Shown here: positions 43,601-56,261 of the stretch, piece after piece | Layout of the letters: every line of letters starts with the position of its first letter | Numbering within the stretch: the stretch's first letter is position 1 | Assembly: GCA_963580455.1 (NCBI GenBank) | Contig: OY756968.1 | Coordinates: 19,871,996 to 19,935,995 of the forward strand | DNA: 64,000 nt | Direction of reading: 5' to 3' | Origin: Euonymus europaeus | Lineage: Eukaryota > Streptophyta > Magnoliopsida > Celastrales > Celastraceae | Position numbers and translations under genes: made by a program | The notes under the pieces: model-generated | The model's input: the letters and a program-made list of their open reading frames with translations, nothing else | The model's database searches: none | Told to the model about the DNA's origin: nothing

Positions 43601-46600
43601 TTTTCCATAAACGAGTGATGATGAGGACTTCCAAAATATTTGCTGTTTTGATAATTTTCAGGATTGGAGTTCTATGTACCCTTATACTCATACGTCCATT
43701 CATATGTGTGCACATACATATCACATATCCGAGTAAACATAGAGCATACTAGGGCCATGATTTCAAAGTTCAGTGCAGCACAACTTCCTTGCAGTTTACA
43801 TATATGCTGCCTCTCCATTACGAATTTAGTGATGACATGATTAGGCTATACATGGAGTTTTTGTCGGACTGTTAGAGTGTTAATACTTACCCCAGTTCTA
43901 TAAGCGTTGAAACTACATCTAGCAAGTAGCAAGGATCTCGTTGATGTTTATTTACGGTGTTCTAATCAGTTAACATATGCATTTACTAACGGCAACATCG
44001 GTGACACTTACCAACCAAAAATTGATGTCTTTGTAACAGGTACAAAGATTAAAACAACAGCTACAAAAAGAGATTGAACTACATTCTATCTTGGAAAATG
44101 CTATTGAGAAGAATGCTGTTAAATTATCGAGTCCGTTATGTCTTCCTCAACACGTATGTGCAAATAATTACAATTTTGTACTTTCAGTAATTCTTGTGCT
44201 GGCAAGTGATGAAGTCCTCCTTCACAATCGATTTTCTCTTAGCTTTGTTTCTTTATATATCTCAACAAAATTTAGGTTTAAGAAACTTCGATGCCTATTG
44301 CAGTCTTCTATAATTACTGTACTTAAAGGCTGTTTTCTTTGTTGGGAGATATTAAGCAACGTGTTACAGACTGGTTGGGTAATCCAAAGCAATAAATGAG
44401 TGCCACTAAGTCTTACATACTACATAAATGATAACATTAATCCTAATGAATTAATTCTTAGGTTTCTTAATTACAATATATTGCAACCTCTGAATTACTC
44501 TTTTAGTATCATGCTGTTTTCTTATTTAAGACACCATTCCCCCAGCAACACCACCAAACCAAAAGAAAGATTGGTCTACCTATGTACTTTGCATGTTAGG
44601 GAGCATAAGCATTCCACTAAATCTTCAAAAAACAGCCAACCGTTGTGATTTTTTGGCCTGGGGAACAAATTCTCCCGCTGAAATGAGTTATTAAAATTAC
44701 TCTGGTGGTTCAGTATTTTTTTAATGGTTGACAAATGCCATTGAAACTATGTGAATGCCAAGGTCACCCATCCTTAAATTGTTAAAATGCCAAGGTCAAT
44801 TTATGATTCCATTAACTGGCATTGTTTGGTTTCTGATTAGAATTAAATGAATCATGCCTAGTGATAATTGCATGATGTTATGTTGCTTGTTTGCATTTGT
44901 GTAGACCTAATTAAAGTTTTCGAAGTGTGGTTCACTGGACTTACGCTTTTGGCATTCGCCAATCATGAACATGAAAATCTGGTAGTGATTGTGTGTTGCT
45001 ATAAATCCATTTATTTTCTTTTAGGTACAGGTTCAGGATCTTCTCTCCCATATTGCAGTTTTGGAGGTGACAGTTTCAAAATTAGAGCAGGAGATGATAT
45101 CTTTGCATTTCCACCTTAGTCAAGAGAGAAATGAACGAAGGCTTGCTGAGTACCGCTTGAAGCATTTATCGACGCATTCAATATCTACATCAACTCAGGT
45201 CTGCTTTAATTTTTTTGAAGAGCATTTCTGAATAAGCATTGTCAATTCTCTTTCTGTTTTCGACCTGGTTTCCATTTTTTCAGTTATGTTGTCTTTAAAA
45301 AGAATAGCTCAAGAAGCTGTTTGATCATTTAACCTTGGCAAGCAAGGCTTGTTTCAAATTCTACTCATTAAAGAAAAGAAAAGTTTATCCTATTTAATCT
45401 GCTCTTATAAACAAATGTTGAATAATGGCACCACACAGTAAGCAGTCTTGCAAGGGCTTCTTCTAAATGAAGGATCCCAAAAAAGTATCATCTTTTGAGA
45501 GTCCAAAGGTTGTGCAAAGTACATTGCTCTGGTCAATTCCTTCATCTTAAGCCCTACTCTGTGGCTTTGAAAGTGGAGATTCATTTTTCGAGCTATTTAT
45601 TTATAGCAGAATGATGTTCTTTTTCTTGAACCTTTTTTGCCCGGACTTTTGGCTAACAGTGCGTGTGTGCTCTAGCATGCATTTTTTTGAATGATTTCCT
45701 ATTGCATAAATGATGCCTCATGCTTGACATTTTCCTACTTTATACAGTCCCCATCTTCTCTGAGGTGCTTGAACCATTCAAATTCCGAATTGCATCATTC
45801 TTCTGAATCAGAGTCTACCAGTGAATCATCTTGTACAAAGCTTGCGATGGAGGTATCTCTTTTGTGTTTCCTTCACTTTTAGAGAGTTTAGCTTCATTTA
45901 TTTTGCAAGAAATATATTTGAATTCCAGAATGATTCCAATTATCCAAATGTCAATTATTATGTTATTATGCTTGCTTTCTGGAGTTCCTTGTTGGCTTGT
46001 TTTACTTGTTGGGTTTGGTTAAAAGAATGGGTTTTATACCGTAAAAAAAAGAAGAAAAAAAGATATTTCACTGTACAAAATCTATATATATGGAGGCAGC
46101 TCTACCCCAGTGTAAGTTTACTGAAGGATATCTTAGCAAACAAAGATTCTACAAAGAATCCAAGTACTGGTTGACAATGGCTGTAGTCACCATTCTTTCT
46201 TGGTTATATTGCATTACTGTGTCACTTTCAAACTGTATGTCAGTGGGCATTGCGGCATTAGTGGCAAAGACGTTATAAAAATATATTTTTGGCACAAGTT
46301 TTTGACATGTTTTACGGTTTTACCTTGTATCAGGATGCAATGTACTCACCTGGGCTTTTCCGTGATAAGAAAATATTCACAAAGATAGATACCGATTCTG
46401 CTCAGCCTGTAGAATTCAGGACACTTTTTAAAGGAATGCCACTTAAAGGGCTTTGGGGTCACCCTAATATACTATCAGAAGAGATGGTAAGATGTATGAA
46501 AAATATATTCGTGTCCCTGGCTGGTTCTGCTATACCTTCCAAATCATCTGCATTGGAGACCCACTGTTCAACTCTTTCACCTCGAGGACATCTTTCCACT

Positions 46601-49241
46601 TCGTCTTGGTGGTCATCATCTGAGCACTCAATGATTTCTTCCTGGGTGCAGAGCCCACAAGTCGATATAGAAAGGAACTCTGAGGTGCTGGCTTCAGAGA
46701 ATGCCTTTGATCCTTATAAAGTGCGTGGAAAGTTAAGTTGGGCAGATATTGGAAACTATGGTTTGGCAACTGAAGTTTCTGGCATGTCAGTTGGGAAGGA
46801 GCAACTAGAATACGCTTCAGGAGCACTAAGGAGGTTTAGGTAAAATGAGTTTTTTCCCTCTTGGGGAAAAATTTATGGTTTTTCATCTGTGAAAATCATT
46901 TCTGCGGACATCCAGTTATCGCGGAATTACTGCATAATATAATGAATAGAAACATGCTTAAAGCAGTTCGTATTTAGATCACCTTTGAACATGTCTTCTC
47001 TTCTATTTTCCATGCTGATTACATGTTTATTTATATTAATTTCCCCTATTTTCATTGGCTTTCTGCATTATCATTGTATTTCTTCTTTCAAATTGAAAAG
47101 ATATTATTGAAGATGGTTCCAAGTGCTTGATTCCAGATACAATCATCACAAAATTGGAAGTGTTCATGAATGAAGCTGCTTTAATTACATCTTAAATCTC
47201 ACCCTCAAATTGTTTTCGACTTTTGGCCCTTTACCCAAATATGAAAGTTAATAAATTTACTAAATAAGACGGAAACTTATGACTATTTAACTCCCTGAAG
47301 AGAGCTCTATTATTTATTTCTCTTCATTTATTTCAGCTTATTTCTGAGTGAATGAGGTCCACAACACTTCTTTGCTCCTTGATTTGCTTGATAGACTTTG
47401 AGATCTTTTTCAAAAAACAGGCTTTAGCCCAAGCCAGACCTCTAGAATGTTTTCTTTTCCTCTACTCCTTTCATTAGCATTATACTCTGCATTATTTATG
47501 GCTTGGATGCTTTATTAACTTGGGAAGAAAATCTGATATAGAAAATGTTCTCAGTAAACTCAAATATTTATTAATGCTCAATAAATTATATATATTGGAG
47601 TTTCTTGGCATAAACTTGTATTTTACAATTTTCCTGTTTGTATTTTTCTTGATTGATTGATCATGCTATATAATTCACTTAATTTTTATCAATGTTGTGG
47701 AGACTGGAGGAATCTGAGTGCGGATTTCAGATTCAGATCATACATTGGTCGCACTGACTATACTAAATACTTAGTTGTGTTTTTGTTGCCTAACGGTTGG
47801 ATTGTTGTCTCACAACTACGTTTGCTTTTGTTACTTGAATACTTGAGTTGTGCTCATTTTGCTTTATTATTTGGGGAACAGAACACTTGTTGAGCAACTG
47901 GCCAGAGTGAACCCTATCCACTTGAGCTGCCATGAGAAACTTGCTTTCTGGATCAACTTATACAATGCACTGATCATGCATGTGCGAACTTCTCTTTTTG
48001 TCTCTACTTTCTATTTTTTGGTTTTTTACTGCAATTGGTCGTAATTTGAGTATAATAAGAATTGATATACTTTTGACAGGCATATTTGGCATATGGAGTT
48101 CCAAGAAGTGACCTGAAGCTTTTCTCGTTGATGCAAAAGGTTTGATACCTGGCTGGAATAATATTTTCCTTCTTGAGTTTCTGAGGCTTCCTGTAGTCTG
48201 GTTATGTCCTGTGTCCATAATGTTTGCATTAGGGAATTTAAAAGATGTTTCTTGAAAGGAGGGAAACACCTCAGACCTGATCAACTTTTATTATTGGCCA
48301 CCTACACCAACAAATGTTGTTGTTGACAAGCTGTTTTGTTTTATCATGCATGTGTATACTCACACTCCCATGCTTTTTAAATGGAGAATCACAAGGCTAT
48401 TTGAAGGCGTATATTTTCTTCAGTTGTTTGTATTCTTAGAAAATATCAATTGACAAATTTCATTTTGCTATCATTCGTTTGATTCTTCAGGCAGCGTACA
48501 CTGTTGGAGGCCATTCATTTAGTGCAGCTGCTATCGAGTTTGTGATTTTAAAGATGAAGCCACCCCTACACAGGCCACAAATTGTACGTACCCAGATTAA
48601 TGATGTCAATCAAGTTGTTTCTGATTTCCTGCCTTGTTCCCCCACTTTTCTTTTATTTCATTCTGTTTCGGTCCCAGTAACATTTGATCAATATGATATG
48701 TCATCAGGCTCTGCTCCTTGCCCTTCACAAGTTGAAGCTACCAGAGGAGCAGCGGAAATCTGCAATCGATTCATATGAACCACTGGTAGCTTTTGCTCTT
48801 AGCTGTGGACTGTACTCATCACCTGTGGTAATTTCAACAGTTCCGCTGCTGGTTATCCATTGTTGTTAAATTTTTTTCTCATTTTAGGCATGAAGAAATA
48901 ATTGTTACTGGGTCATGCAGGTAAGGATCTACACTGCTGAGAAAGTGGAGGAAGAGCTTCAAGAAGCACAGCATGATTTCATTCGGGCATCAGTTGGGAT
49001 TAGCTACAAAGGCAAGCTATTGGTGCCGAAAATGCTACACTGCTTTGCCAAAAGCTATGTGGACGATTCAAATCTGGCAGTGTGGATATCGCATTACCTT
49101 CCACCTCATCAAGCTGCCTTTGTCGAGCAATGCCTTTCGCAAAGACGACAAAGCCTTCTTGGTTCTCGCAACTGTGGCATTCTTCCCTTCGACTCTCGCT
49201 TCCGTTACCTATTCTCGCCTGACAAAATAACCCTTAAATGA
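40675..49241 (+). CDS. DUF547 protein with N-terminal MIP1-type leucine-zipper region
   Basis: Exons join(40675..40705, 42004..42109, 42260..42362, 42611..42700, 44040..44153, 45031..45198, 45748..45852, 46334..46839, 47882..47981, 48080..48139, 48491..48583, 48708..48827, 48921..49241), all GT-AG and in phase, 638 aa. The coiled coil (about 60-200) includes VQRLKQQLQKEIELHSILEN and VSKLEQEMISLHFHLSQERN. A Ser-rich linker follows, then DUF547 (about 408-550) with HEKLAFWINLYNALIMHAYL, AYTVGGHSFSAAAIEFVILK and ALSCGLYSSPVVRIYTAE. The C-terminus FDSRFRYLFSP is typical of the family. Function is poorly known; relatives were described as ternary-complex-factor MIP1-like. Exons 3-13 are secure. 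The first is not: a 31-nt coding exon from ATG 40675 splices in frame, but an in-exon start at 42046 (MIKAKSL) is the alternative. The frame upstream at 40663 uses TTG and is not a start. Confidence 0.9.
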
Positions 49242-49846
49242 TACTTTCTTGTAGCATTCCTCAGCATCCTACATTCTTTACTTGCTGGCAAACTTGTCGG
49301 CCAAATGATGCCAAGAACTATGCTACATCTCCAACGGTGTGAATCTCAGCCTTGTTGGTCATTACAGGGATGGTGTTATTTTGGTGTTTTGCTGGAGAGC
49401 CTTTTTGGGATTCTACATTTTGTCCGTCAGAAGTAGCATAGCCCAACAATGGTTGATGACTGATGTTTTAGCATTAATCCGACAAGTTTTGGATAAAAGT
49501 TTACAATAATTTGTTAGGGTCATGGGGTGCATAAATATGTTGCATACCTGAACTTGGTCTGTATAGGTCTCTTGATGTAGCTTCTTTTAGAATAATTGGA
49601 AGATCAAATTCCACGTTATTGCTTCATAGAAGCAATCCGGTCGGCCTATGTATCTAATTTTGTGATCTGCATCTACAGAGTTATTTAGTTGGCTTCTCAA
49701 CCCTGTTCATCGTTCAAAGTAGTCATTGCAACATCTCCAGCAGAATCTGTTCGATCTCTGTACTTGTTTAAACTGTTGGGAGCTAATGCCAGAAAATCAT
49801 CGTATTGTGTTATTCCTATTAGCTAATATAGAAAGATATAATGTAA
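49242..49846 (+). other. 3'-UTR and flank of the DUF547 gene
   Basis: AT-rich sequence without coding content between the stop codon and the Helitron 3' terminus. The Helitron sits about 605 bp after the stop, so it may lie within or just after the transcript end. Confidence 0.5.
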
Positions 49847-50359
49847 CTAGGAAGGGTGCCCGGGCTTCGCCCCGGGTTTTTTAATATTAGGTCCTTAATA
49901 TAGCAACAACTAACAGTTGTGATAAATGTGATGTGCAGAAGAACTTTGTAATTGATCTTTGTTCTAACCCTTGTACGATCTCACTGTAAATCCGGCAAGA
50001 ATAATGATTAGAGGTTCTTTGTTTGACACCTTGGACACGATTGTTCATCAAAACCATCCGCTATTGCACCCCACAGTGTGGGTGGAAGACTTTTAATCCT
50101 GTAAATCATTGAAGGACATGAATTGTTAGCATATAATTTTTTGTAAAAAAACATCGGATTTCTCAATTTTCTGATGTACCTCAGAGTTTGCACAGTCAAG
50201 TTTCTTTTTGATACCATCCTCCCATTTGTATATATTCTTCCCAGCTTCCCAACGTATATCAGATGAGCAATGATATCTGCCATTTTTTTTATTGAGTATA
50301 TTAACATAAGTATAGAGTATTGAAAAGAATTAGTTTTAGTATTTGCTATTTAGTGTCAC

Positions 50360-50830
50360 ATACCAGATAGATGAGTGTCATTTAGCATTCTATCTTCCAG
50401 TTGCTCTTCATTAATGAAGTAGAATCTATTATCAGGGAAAGAAGCAAGTTTGCCAGATTCTTGTTTGATGATTGTCCACGTTCCTATCCTCAACATTTTA
50501 TCATTCATTGTTACCCTAAATGAGTTCTTAGCTGACACAACCATACAATTTGTGATGGTGCAAACATTTCCTTCCTCAAAGTATTCTTTAATCTTGGGGG
50601 CATCATCCTTGCACATTGACCCTTGTATTGCTGTTGCCTATAATTTTAATCAATGAATTTTGATTATTAAATATCATTTTAGACATTGAAATAGTCATTT
50701 AATAATTTGCGTTTGATTATTACCTCTTTGTCCACCAGCAGGAAGTCAATGCTTATCAACTCATCATTCATCTTTGGGTTAGTTGAATCCCAAAGTGTAG
50801 GAAGCCTGACTTTTTATCTTACATCTTCTT
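50360..50830 (-). pseudogene. RPA1-like OB-fold remnant of the Helitron
   Basis: Minus-strand reading in pieces: MNDELISIDFLLVDKE (about 50775..50728), then IKEYFEEGNVCTITNCMVVS, FRVTMNDKMLRIGTWTII and FPDNRFYFINEEQLEDRMLN (50616..50356). This is the single-stranded-DNA-binding domain arrangement of replication protein A large-subunit-like proteins found in plant Helitrons. Frames are broken, and the following block (50307..50008) contains only SCPRCQTKNL-like zinc-ribbon remnants near its end. Confidence 0.75.
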
Positions 50831-50998
50831 TGTCCTATATAGAGCTGTGATAATGGTGTATAGTCCATATCTGGGTGAGAATCCTGCAGTTTGGACATGA
50901 GATGATCAATATTAGCATTTCAAAATTATTAAACAGTTGTATAAATTAACATGTCAAAATAAATATGAAAATACTGCACTTATTCAATTAACCTGTTT

Positions 50999-51220
50999 AT
51001 AAATCATGAAAGATCTCCTCGTATACTATATTTTTTGTGTATGGCCATTCTTCTGAATCATCGTTTGCCAGCAAGACTTTAAGACCTCTATATGTTGTTA
51101 CTCTAGATAAGGCTACATAGAGTTGCCCATGTGTGAACACTGGTCGTGGCAGATATAAACCAACTCTTGCTAAGCTCTGCCCTTGCAAGCAATAACGAAC
51201 CTGCGAAACTTGGCTGACAG
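50999..51220 (-). pseudogene. PIF1-like helicase C-terminal fragment of the Helitron
   Basis: The minus frame includes CLQGQSLARVGLYLPRPVFT, then HGQLYVALSRVTTYRGLKVL and a KNIVYEEIF tail. This is the last conserved block of the PIF1/RRM3-type helicase of plant Helitrons (G.T...VG.YLP.PVFSHGQLYVA.SR...GLK.L.......NIVY.E.F). The ATP-binding Walker motifs and the rest of the helicase are absent. Confidence 0.88.
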
Positions 51221-51363
51221 GGATCAATGAAAAAAGTGAGATTGAGCTGGAGACACAACAGTAGAACAAAATCAAAGTTGAGAGAAAGATACGCAAGCAA
51301 AGAGACTCAACTACTATGCTGAGCCTATGGTTTAAAAAAAATAGAATTTAGAACTGAATAGGA

Positions 51364-51636
51364 TCAATGCTTCCGATCGAGGGAGAGAAACCCCAATTTG
51401 CTCAACTATATATCTATGATACTGAAAATGAGGTTCAAAATAGGATGTCTGTTTTTCCTCATGATGGTAAGAAAGGGGTTATTGATGAAAGTATAGTTAG
51501 TGAATTGATTTCTATGTTTCATAGGTGTAATGAGCTGGTGAAAATTTTTAGATCCGCAAGAGATAGATTCAATGATAGTGACAAATGTTTTATGAATCTT
51601 AGACAATGTGGTAATAGACCTGGGGACAGCTTTTAG
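51364..51636 (+). pseudogene. Helitron-N (Rep-side) fragment in opposite orientation
   Basis: The + frame reads EKPQFAQLYIYDTENEVQNR, then VSELISMFHRCNELVKIFRS and ARDRF. This matches the Helitron-like N-terminal region of plant RepHel proteins (typically KP.FAQLYIYDTENE..NR ... L..ML...N.LVK.FR.ARDR). It lies on the strand opposite to the RPA and PIF1 pieces and only about 145 bp from the PIF1 fragment. The HUH nickase motif is not included. Confidence 0.85.
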
Positions 51637-51639
51637 TAC

Positions 51640-54230
51640 AACCTTCCATCAACTGCGACAACTATGCAAGCTAAAAATAACTCCAAGTTTACTGTCCAAC
51701 TGGGCACAATTTGAGCAAAAGGTGTTTCATTTAATAGGTAATTAGGTATACACGTACACTCATGCTACACATGCAAAAGTTTGAAGGAAAAAATCTAAAA
51801 TAACAAACCAACTCCCACCCAAATAAACATTATCAATGCAGAGTTTGTTTCTGCCATCACCAATGATCATTTTAGTCCCCAAGAGCATTGCTAATAATCA
51901 TGAAATTAGAGTAGTATTTTAATTAATTTAGTACAAACCAGAAGACTTAAAAATAGCAATTAATCCATTGAAGCTCCATTGATGAACGGCATTCTAATAG
52001 GATCAAATCCAATTAAGAAAGAACCCAAATCATAGACCCAGAAGAAGTCTTACCTCAAGATTTCACATGGCAATAGGATGACGCAGGTAGATCGTTGATC
52101 ACCAAAGAGATGTACCTGCCATTTAAGATAATGAAGGGAAAAAATGAAATTAGTAATAATTTTTTTTACAAATCAGAATAGCTGAGTAGGTAAGAACAGG
52201 TATGTTAAACCAAGCCCTTGACCTGTGTTGGCACAGATTAATAAAATCAATGAAATAAGAAAAATTACAATATAGACTAATGAACAGATCTTCATTTGTG
52301 CACTCGCAATCTATTTGAAAGTACCCTCCCAGCTTCAAGCATGGTAGCCCCAAGAGTCCAAGTAATAGTTCCACAACTGATGATAACCTGGTCATCACCG
52401 ATATGCAATCCCTCTATCAGATTCAAAAAAAAACCCCCAATTAAGAAATTTATTTGCTGATAGAGGCTGAAACAAACACAAAAAGTATTAACCTGTTTGC
52501 ACAGAAACCAGAGAGAAGAAGTATCATACCTAGTGAAATTCCTCACATTTTTCTTCATGACTTATCACTTCATGACTTATCACTGTAATAAAAATAAAGA
52601 CAAACTGCATTAGGAATTGGGGTTGGTAAAATACAATGACATTTTGTTTAAAAGGAGGAGGATTTGAGGCATCGGCACCTAAGGGTACTTTGCAAGTAAA
52701 CTTCAAACCTTTCCAAAGATCGTCCAAAACAGACCAAAAAAATGCCAAGGAAAATGGAGGACCCGATGAATATCAAGGTAGTTGATAAAGGACTTATTCT
52801 GTTCCAGTTGTGTCCGAATTCTGTTTGATCTCAAATAGGACATGAATTCAACTTTCAGCACCTAAAACCATCCCTCTTTGATCATATATCATACAGATAA
52901 CAATACCTTTTAACATGAAAATTGTTTATACCAGCGCAACAACTCCAATCTTAAACTGCAAATAACATAAATTTAGTTGAACAAATGGAAGGAAAGAGGA
53001 TACTTCCACCCCAAATAATACAATTGAGCAATTAAGTCCTTAAAAAGAATATTAACTTATAGAGCTGTTTTTGATGAAGGCAAACCTCTTGGTTGGTTCA
53101 TTCTGACAGTAGTGGCATGGTTCTTGCCATCTTTCGAAGCCACCACTCTTGTTTGCATCTTAACCTGAATTCTGCAGCAATTATACTTTCAGGTCGAGCA
53201 GAACCCCAGCAAGCAATGAAATCCAAACTTTATTCCATTCGAAAATCTCTGACAGCAAAAATATACAACTATTCTATACAAAAAAATAGCCAGCCATCTT
53301 TATCATATTAGGAAAATAACATTTAAAACCTTAACTGAAACACATTTACGTAAAAAAAAGGAAAAAAGGGATGTGTTGCTTACCAGAGATTGGGAAGTTG
53401 GTGAACACCAGCTCCGTGGGAGCATACATGAGCCTTGCTTAATTGCTAAATCCAATTTCAACTTGCATTAACTGGAGCTGTAATCAACAAAACATTTAAA
53501 AAAAAGTCACAAACATGCACAATTGATAAATTTCTCACAGTATGAAATCAAGAGGACAAATGTGCAAGCATAGCGAGAGAGAATTGAGAATTAGCTACGT
53601 TTGCTTGAGAATAGTCAAGACCAAGTGCCTCTAGGGGGGAAAAAATTAAAAGAACCAAACAAAAAAAATCAAGAAATGACCCAATGGCAACAGGAGTCCA
53701 ACTACTGAGGAAATTAGAGCAAAGAGAAACTAAAACGAAGAGGAAAGACCCACGCAAACCCACTTGGCAAAAAGAAACAACAAAGCACGGCGAAATCAAA
53801 GCGAGAAGAGAGTAAACAGAGAATAAATAATAACTGAAATCGAAGCCCGATGGTCGGCCGAACTCACCTGCGTCTCACAACAGAAACATCGTAATTACCA
53901 GATGCATAACAAATTGAGTAGTCGAATAGCGGCAGGTAGAGTCGGTGAACGCATACAGACAACAGTTGGCTCTAGGTTGGAGGTGCATGTACCGGCCTAA
54001 AATTTCAGATGCTTCTAGGAAAGCAGATTCAGGAACCTTGCACGGTGTGTTGACAAAGAGGCGGTTGCGTGATGAAATTGCCCCGACATCCGAATACGAG
54101 GAGGAAAAAGAAACCGACATTCTGAAGACGGGACATGTGCATGCATCATCGCCAACGGCCTCGATCACGAGTCGGTTCATGAATCTGGAAAAGACGTCTA
54201 TTTCCCTCACCAATTGTGGAGAAAGAAAGG
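51640..54230. other. Helitron non-coding or unrecognised interior
   Basis: AT-rich DNA with short frames on both strands, a few intron-like T-rich/AG junctions on the minus strand and short codable pieces (for example KVPLGADASNPPPFKQN near 52690..52635 and VVASKDGKNHATTVRMNQPR near 53150..53095) that could be exons of a captured gene. I recognise none of them. Confidence 0.4.
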
Positions 54231-54239
54231 AGGGGAGAC

Positions 54240-55045
54240 GTGTTACAGACGGTGGAAAATGGACGGCAGATAGAGGTTTTGAGATGGATAATCGACGGAC
54301 GAAAGTGGAGATCATGAAGAACCAGTCATGCGACTAACGATCAAAAGCTGGGACTCGCGCTTGTAGGAGCTGAAATGTTTGGACTTTATAAGAATTACTA
54401 GCCAATCACGCATCCGACTGAACAAAACAACTACTATCCCCAAACTTTCAGATTCCATATATTAGTTTGTTCAACTCGAGATGATAGACACTTGTCGTGC
54501 CGATTCCAAAGAAGACAATAAGAAACCAAATAAGAGAAGAGAAGAGAAGAAGAATCGAGATGAGCACCGCATAACCAAATGGACGGCTGATGTTCCATAT
54601 GAAGACGCTCAGATGCTCGATAAGGGAACTCGCCACTAAATCGGGCAAAATCTTCGGCTCTTACTAAAAGCGGAGGAACCAATCTGTAAAACTCAAAACC
54701 ACGCCCTTCACCCGGTGAAAGAATCTGATACTATAATGATAACATCCATAGAATTCAGCTCGTTGGAGGAAGGGAGATATATATCCTGTCCTGGAGGCGG
54801 TGTATGAGGGCTGACGCCGATAATACAGCTGTCAGATCCAGGTTCATGAACCTGAAAAGTGGAGAACAGCGGAGCAAGGCGGTGGAATGGATGGTAGATT
54901 ATGCTTCGGGATGACGATCAATGAACGGACGACATTAACGCAGAGGGAGAGACGTTTGCGCGAGTAGGAGGAATAGCCGGGACTCGCCAGGAGAAGAACT
55001 GAATTCTATGGATTTTATAATTATAGTATAAGATAAGAATAGTAT
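54240..55045. repeat. two related segments at the Helitron 5' end
   Basis: 54243..54420 and 54885..55045 share an order of words: GGA(A)TGG(A)CGG/GGTAGAT, CGACGGACGA/GAACGGACGA, GCTGGGACTCGC/GCCGGGACTCGC, then GGACTTTATAA/GGATTTTATAA near the terminal TATA-rich end. This suggests two Helitron 5' ends in tandem, the inner about 640 bp inside the outer. Confidence 0.5.
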
Positions 55046-55060
55046 AGATAAGGGAGAGAT

Positions 55061-55830
55061 GAAGCAAAGATGAGAGATACTGTAATTGTCTTGTTAATCA
55101 TTTCTTTTATGACAACTAGTATATATAAAATACATAATTGTAAAATACAAATATATCATTATGCATGTAATAATCGATCATTTTGACAGGGGTGGATTCA
55201 AATCTTTCGTCCCCAATTCCCTTGAATAAAAAAAATAAATGCAACTATATCGCATGATTTACGGACTGGATATGAGAGACTATCCCATGATTTTAGATAA
55301 GTGTGAATGAAATATACAACTTGTATCATTTACCCTAGAATGGTGGAGTTGCTGTGTCAGTTGTTTCTTGGTTAGTGGAACTTTTAATGTACAATATATT
55401 TCATCATTATGCTCCTGATTTGGTGGAGTCTCTTTACCCTCCCTCAAGCTCAACGGAACAACGCGAACATTGAGCTTGGTTTTGAAGCTTCGGTAAGTTC
55501 TTGAGTGTTGCAATACTTAATATTTTTAAGATATATTGTATTGTATGATATCATGGGTCACCTTTTGTTTGTTTCAAGATCTATTATAATGCATGATTTT
55601 TTTTAAGTAGATTTCATTGTGTTGGGGTCCGAAATTTGATGTGTCCGTGTAGTTTGGTTGCAAATTTGTCGGAAACATTCTTAAAAATTGTAAGATAATA
55701 TGTTGAGAACTATATAAGCGTTCTATGTTGTGTTCTAGTTTAGAAAAAATATTTATTTGGATTGACAAACTGTTAAATCTTATAGTTAATGAAATATTTT
55801 GTATGATATAGTACTAATTGTTATTTTCAA
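55061..55830. other. intergenic, nothing recognised
   Basis: AT-rich DNA to the right of the Helitron. A minus-strand frame at 55513..55280 (NVRVVPLSLREGKETPPNQE, then TLKVPLTKKQLTQQLHHS) has protein-like composition but no family that I recognise and no supporting start or neighbours. Confidence 0.35.
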
Positions 55831-56261
55831 AAGTAATATGTTCATGGTTTAGAATAGTTTCAATTTTGGTTTAAAATAGTACTTAATTGGTTTATAATGG
55901 TATTTTTTTTGGTTTAGAACGATAATAATTTATGTTTATAATTATATAGTTTTTGTTTAAAATATTATTTATTTCTATTTATAACTGAATTATTTTATTG
56001 TAAGTTGGTATATATGTTTATTATAATGTTTAGAATGAGTTTATATTAGTTTAGAACATATTTATATTTTTAGAAATGTGTATTTAATGTTATATATGTT
56101 TTGAATTGTTACATTATGATTTAAAATAATTCAATATAAGGTTTAAAATGAGTATATAACTGGTTGAGAATAATTTTATGTTTGGTCTAGAATTGTGTAT
56201 TTACTCTTATATATGTTTTGAACTGTATTTTCCATTAATCTAAATGCATGATATTTATTCA

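Larger units (their letters stand above)
49847..55060 (-). mobile_element. Helitron rolling-circle transposon, degenerate, 5.2 kb
   Basis: The minus-strand 3' terminus at 49847 ends CTAG before a host T and is preceded by the GC-rich hairpin CCCGGG-GCGAAG-CCCGGG (49859..49876), a classic Helitron end. The likely 5' terminus is TCTCTCCCTTATCTATAC, starting at 55060 on the minus strand and preceded by a host A, giving insertion between A and T with no duplication, as expected. Inside are RPA-like and PIF1-helicase remnants on the minus strand and a Helitron-N fragment on the plus strand. The 3' end is secure; the 5' end is a best guess. Confidence 0.75.

Noticed and set aside
46090..46278. Small frames between exons 7 and 8 of the DUF547 gene
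   Set aside because: Intronic; the family protein joins directly from 45852 to 46334.
47657..47893. 78-aa frame as an additional DUF547 exon
   Set aside because: The protein is continuous across the 46839/47882 junction (ALRRFR to TLVEQLA); only the end of this frame overlaps the true exon, in another phase.
53875..54337. Overlapping 146-aa and 130-aa frames on opposite strands
   Set aside because: They fall in non-coding Helitron DNA; no recognised domain on either strand, and codon-like signal is equal on both.
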